6,970 nucleotides of DNA, taken from positions 1-6,970 of the forward strand of contig JAHLWT010000215.1 in the NCBI GenBank assembly GCA_019057775.1, in the 5' to 3' direction. The notes beneath the pieces are model-generated. The model searched no databases. It had not been told where the DNA came from and saw nothing but the letters and a program-made list of their open reading frames with translations. Shown here in pieces: positions 5,404 to 6,970 of the stretch. The position numbers were made by a program, and so were the translations under genes. Position 1 is the first letter of the stretch. Each line of letters opens with the position of its first letter. Source of the stretch: Promethearchaeota archaeon (lineage in GTDB: Archaea > Asgardarchaeota > Lokiarchaeia > Sigynarchaeales > SOKP01).

Positions 5404-6970
5404 TTAGATAAATTGAGAAACCCAATCTATATCTAATTCATCCAACTTAGTTTTTGTAGGGATTCCTTCTTCTGTCCATCCCATCATCTTATAATACATT
5501 GTTATTGCATCTTTTAATTTATCTGCTTCAATCTTTGTTTCTGCAAGTGCTCCTGAAGTATGAGGTTGGAAAAATCTTTCAGGTAACCAATCATCATTTT
5601 TAGAAAAACCCTCCCTTATATTAAAAACCCTAGCCATAGTAGTAATCCTTTCTCCAACTTTCATTAATTCCCAAGAAGAAGAATACCAACCAGTTACAGC
5701 CCTAACAATTTCAGGTATATCAATATAATCCCAAGGTAAAAAGTAACACATCAATAACGCATTCGAGATATTGCGCCAATTACTATAATAGGTTAAAATT
5801 CGAATTTTCTTTGCTCCTAAATCATTCATTTCTAATGGTTCTAAAATCCCTATAGCCCTATGAAGAGCTATTCCTCTCTCACTTCTAAAAGAATCATCAT
5901 GCATATTGGCCATGTGCTCTGCACCAGTAGGTGAAACTGTATAGCCAACACCTAATCCTGGCTTTAATCGAGGTTCATGCATTGGAATTTCTTGCCCTTT
6001 AACATGCATAGCAAACTTATCTGCTCCATTTTTTAATGTTTCAGCAGCTCTTTTAACACCTTCTGCTAAAATATCCCCTAATCCTTCACGTTTAGCAATC
6101 ATTTCTACCATTTGAATCATAGCTTCCGCATTTCCAAAATTTAATTTCATTCCATTTGTATCTTTATCAGTAATAATTCCCCTTTCATAGCATTCCATTG
6201 CAAATCCTATAGAAACTCCAGTAGAAATAGTATCTAATGAGTTTTTATTACATAGTTCATTTGCTTTACACACTGCTTTTAAGTCATCAATTCCACAATT
6301 GGAACCAAAAGCACCTATTGATTCATATTCAGGACCTCCGTAGATAGGGTTGACTTCCCAAGGCTCTTTAATATCTACAACTTTTTTGCACCGAATTGAA
6401 CAAGCATAACAAGCATCCATTGTAAGGTTAATTTCCTCTTTCATAATACCAGGATCTAAAGCTTTAGCTCCAGGAAAATTACCATCTCTAAAATTTCGTG
6501 TTGGAAGATTCCCTGATTTAGCAAATCTCTCCATTAAACCATATCCTGTACCATACTCAAAATAACCTGCATATGTTTTGTGCGCTCCCTCATGATACGC
6601 TCTAATTTTTTCTCTCAATTTCTCTCTATTATTAACATCAAGTTTTTTATGCCCTCTAACAGCAATAGCTTTTAAATTCTTAGAACCCATAACTGCCCCC
6701 ATCCCACCACGGCCCGCAGCATTTCGTAAATCATTAATAACACATGCATAACGTACTAACCGTTCTCCGCCCGGTCCAATTTGAGCTACACGGATTAAAT
6801 TATCTCCTAACTCTTTTTGTATAGTTTCTTGAGATTCACCTGTTATTTTCCCCCAAAGATGAGTTGCATCCTTAATCTCTGCTGTACCATCATTGATCCA
6901 CAAATATACAGGATTTTTAGCCTTTCCCTCAACTATGATAGCATCAAATCCAGCGTGTTTTAACTCAGCC
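5404..6970 (-). CDS. aor: Aldehyde ferredoxin oxidoreductase (N-terminus off the window)
   Basis: Tungsten-pterin enzyme that oxidises aldehydes to carboxylic acids, passing electrons to ferredoxin, or reduces acids in reverse; cytosolic and oxygen-sensitive in known members. The frame stays open to base 6970, giving 521 visible residues that begin AELKHAGFDAIIVEGKAKNP; compared with the usual 600-620 about 90-100 are missing, so any start called inside the window (for example the TTG at 6903) is false. In visible numbering: GRGGMGAVMGSKNLKAI (86-102) contacts the pterin; Cys187, Cys190 and Cys194 in CYACSIRC plus Cys408 in LLMCYF are the expected [4Fe-4S] ligands; GPEYESIGAFGSNCGI (212-227) and HEPRLKPGLGVGYTVSPTGAEHM (from 331) are family signatures. 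All key residues in view are intact. It is the first visible gene of the minus-strand cluster. Which subfamily (AOR, FOR, WOR) cannot be settled here. Confidence 0.96.
   Translation of the reverse strand, partial: AELKHAGFDAIIVEGKAKNPVYLWINDGTAEIKDATHLWGKITGESQETIQKELGDNLIRVAQIGPGGERLVRYACVINDLRNAAGRGGMGAVMGSKNLKAIAVRGHKKLDVNNREKLREKIRAYHEGAHKTYAGYFEYGTGYGLMERFAKSGNLPTRNFRDGNFPGAKALDPGIMKEEINLTMDACYACSIRCKKVVDIKEPWEVNPIYGGPEYESIGAFGSNCGIDDLKAVCKANELCNKNSLDTISTGVSIGFAMECYERGIITDKDTNGMKLNFGNAEAMIQMVEMIAKREGLGDILAEGVKRAAETLKNGADKFAMHVKGQEIPMHEPRLKPGLGVGYTVSPTGAEHMANMHDDSFRSERGIALHRAIGILEPLEMNDLGAKKIRILTYYSNWRNISNALLMCYFLPWDYIDIPEIVRAVTGWYSSSWELMKVGERITTMARVFNIREGFSKNDDWLPERFFQPHTSGALAETKIEADKLKDAITMYYKMMGWTEEGIPTKTKLDELDIDWVSQFI

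Noticed and set aside
6901..6903. TTG at 6903 as the start of the AOR gene.
   Set aside because: The frame continues to the window edge with 22 more codons that match the family (ELKHAGFDAIIVEGK), so the true start is outside.
1..6970. CRISPR arrays, tRNA or rRNA genes, insertion sequences.
   Set aside because: No regularly spaced repeats, cloverleaf-like segments, rRNA-like stretches or transposase motifs were seen on reading either strand.

Overview
The window is AT-rich and looks archaeal, most plausibly from an anaerobic Asgard archaeon of the Lokiarchaeia type. Three things suggest this: a tungsten-type aldehyde ferredoxin oxidoreductase (AOR), TATA/BRE-like and GTGAT-type ribosome-binding signals, and a gene mix of beta-oxidation enzyme, secreted serine hydrolase and beta-helix (NosD-like) debris. 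The taxonomic call is inference; no rRNA or ribosomal protein gene is present to fix it.

Left part (1-1501). A secreted or membrane-anchored serine hydrolase of the beta-lactamase/class C family runs off the left edge on the minus strand, with a good archaeal promoter candidate in front of it. Between it and the next gene is a possible 52-residue minus-strand membrane peptide or gene tail. A short plus-strand gene follows that encodes a GIY-YIG-like (T5orf172/MUG113 type) protein. It has a Ser where the family normally has its Arg, and a Cys-rich tail. The 365-base gap after it is not empty. It holds the decayed C-terminal end of a NosD-type beta-helix surface protein on the minus strand, recognisable by its Asp/Gly-rich signature, plus a small unassigned open frame.

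Middle (1502-3110). One complete plus-strand gene encodes a 3-hydroxyacyl-CoA dehydrogenase with a Rossmann domain and two C-terminal helical domains. It carries an extra segment before the canonical Glu-Ala-Val-Pro-Glu stretch and an altered catalytic-His loop. The 322-base convergent gap behind it has no gene, but contains several short hairpins and a hairpin plus T-run that could stop transcription.

Right part (3111-6970). Three minus-strand genes lie 25 and 30 bases apart and probably form one operon, read from the right edge: an AOR lacking its N-terminus only because the window ends, a histidine-phosphatase-superfamily protein, and a class B carboxylesterase (para-nitrobenzyl esterase type). 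Ester hydrolysis could release alcohols and acids, and AOR interconverts aldehydes and acids using ferredoxin, so an ester/aldehyde utilisation or detoxification role is a reasonable guess. The dehydrogenase on the other strand would fit the same acyl-metabolism theme, but it is separately transcribed. I see no CRISPR array, tRNA, rRNA, transposase or attachment site.
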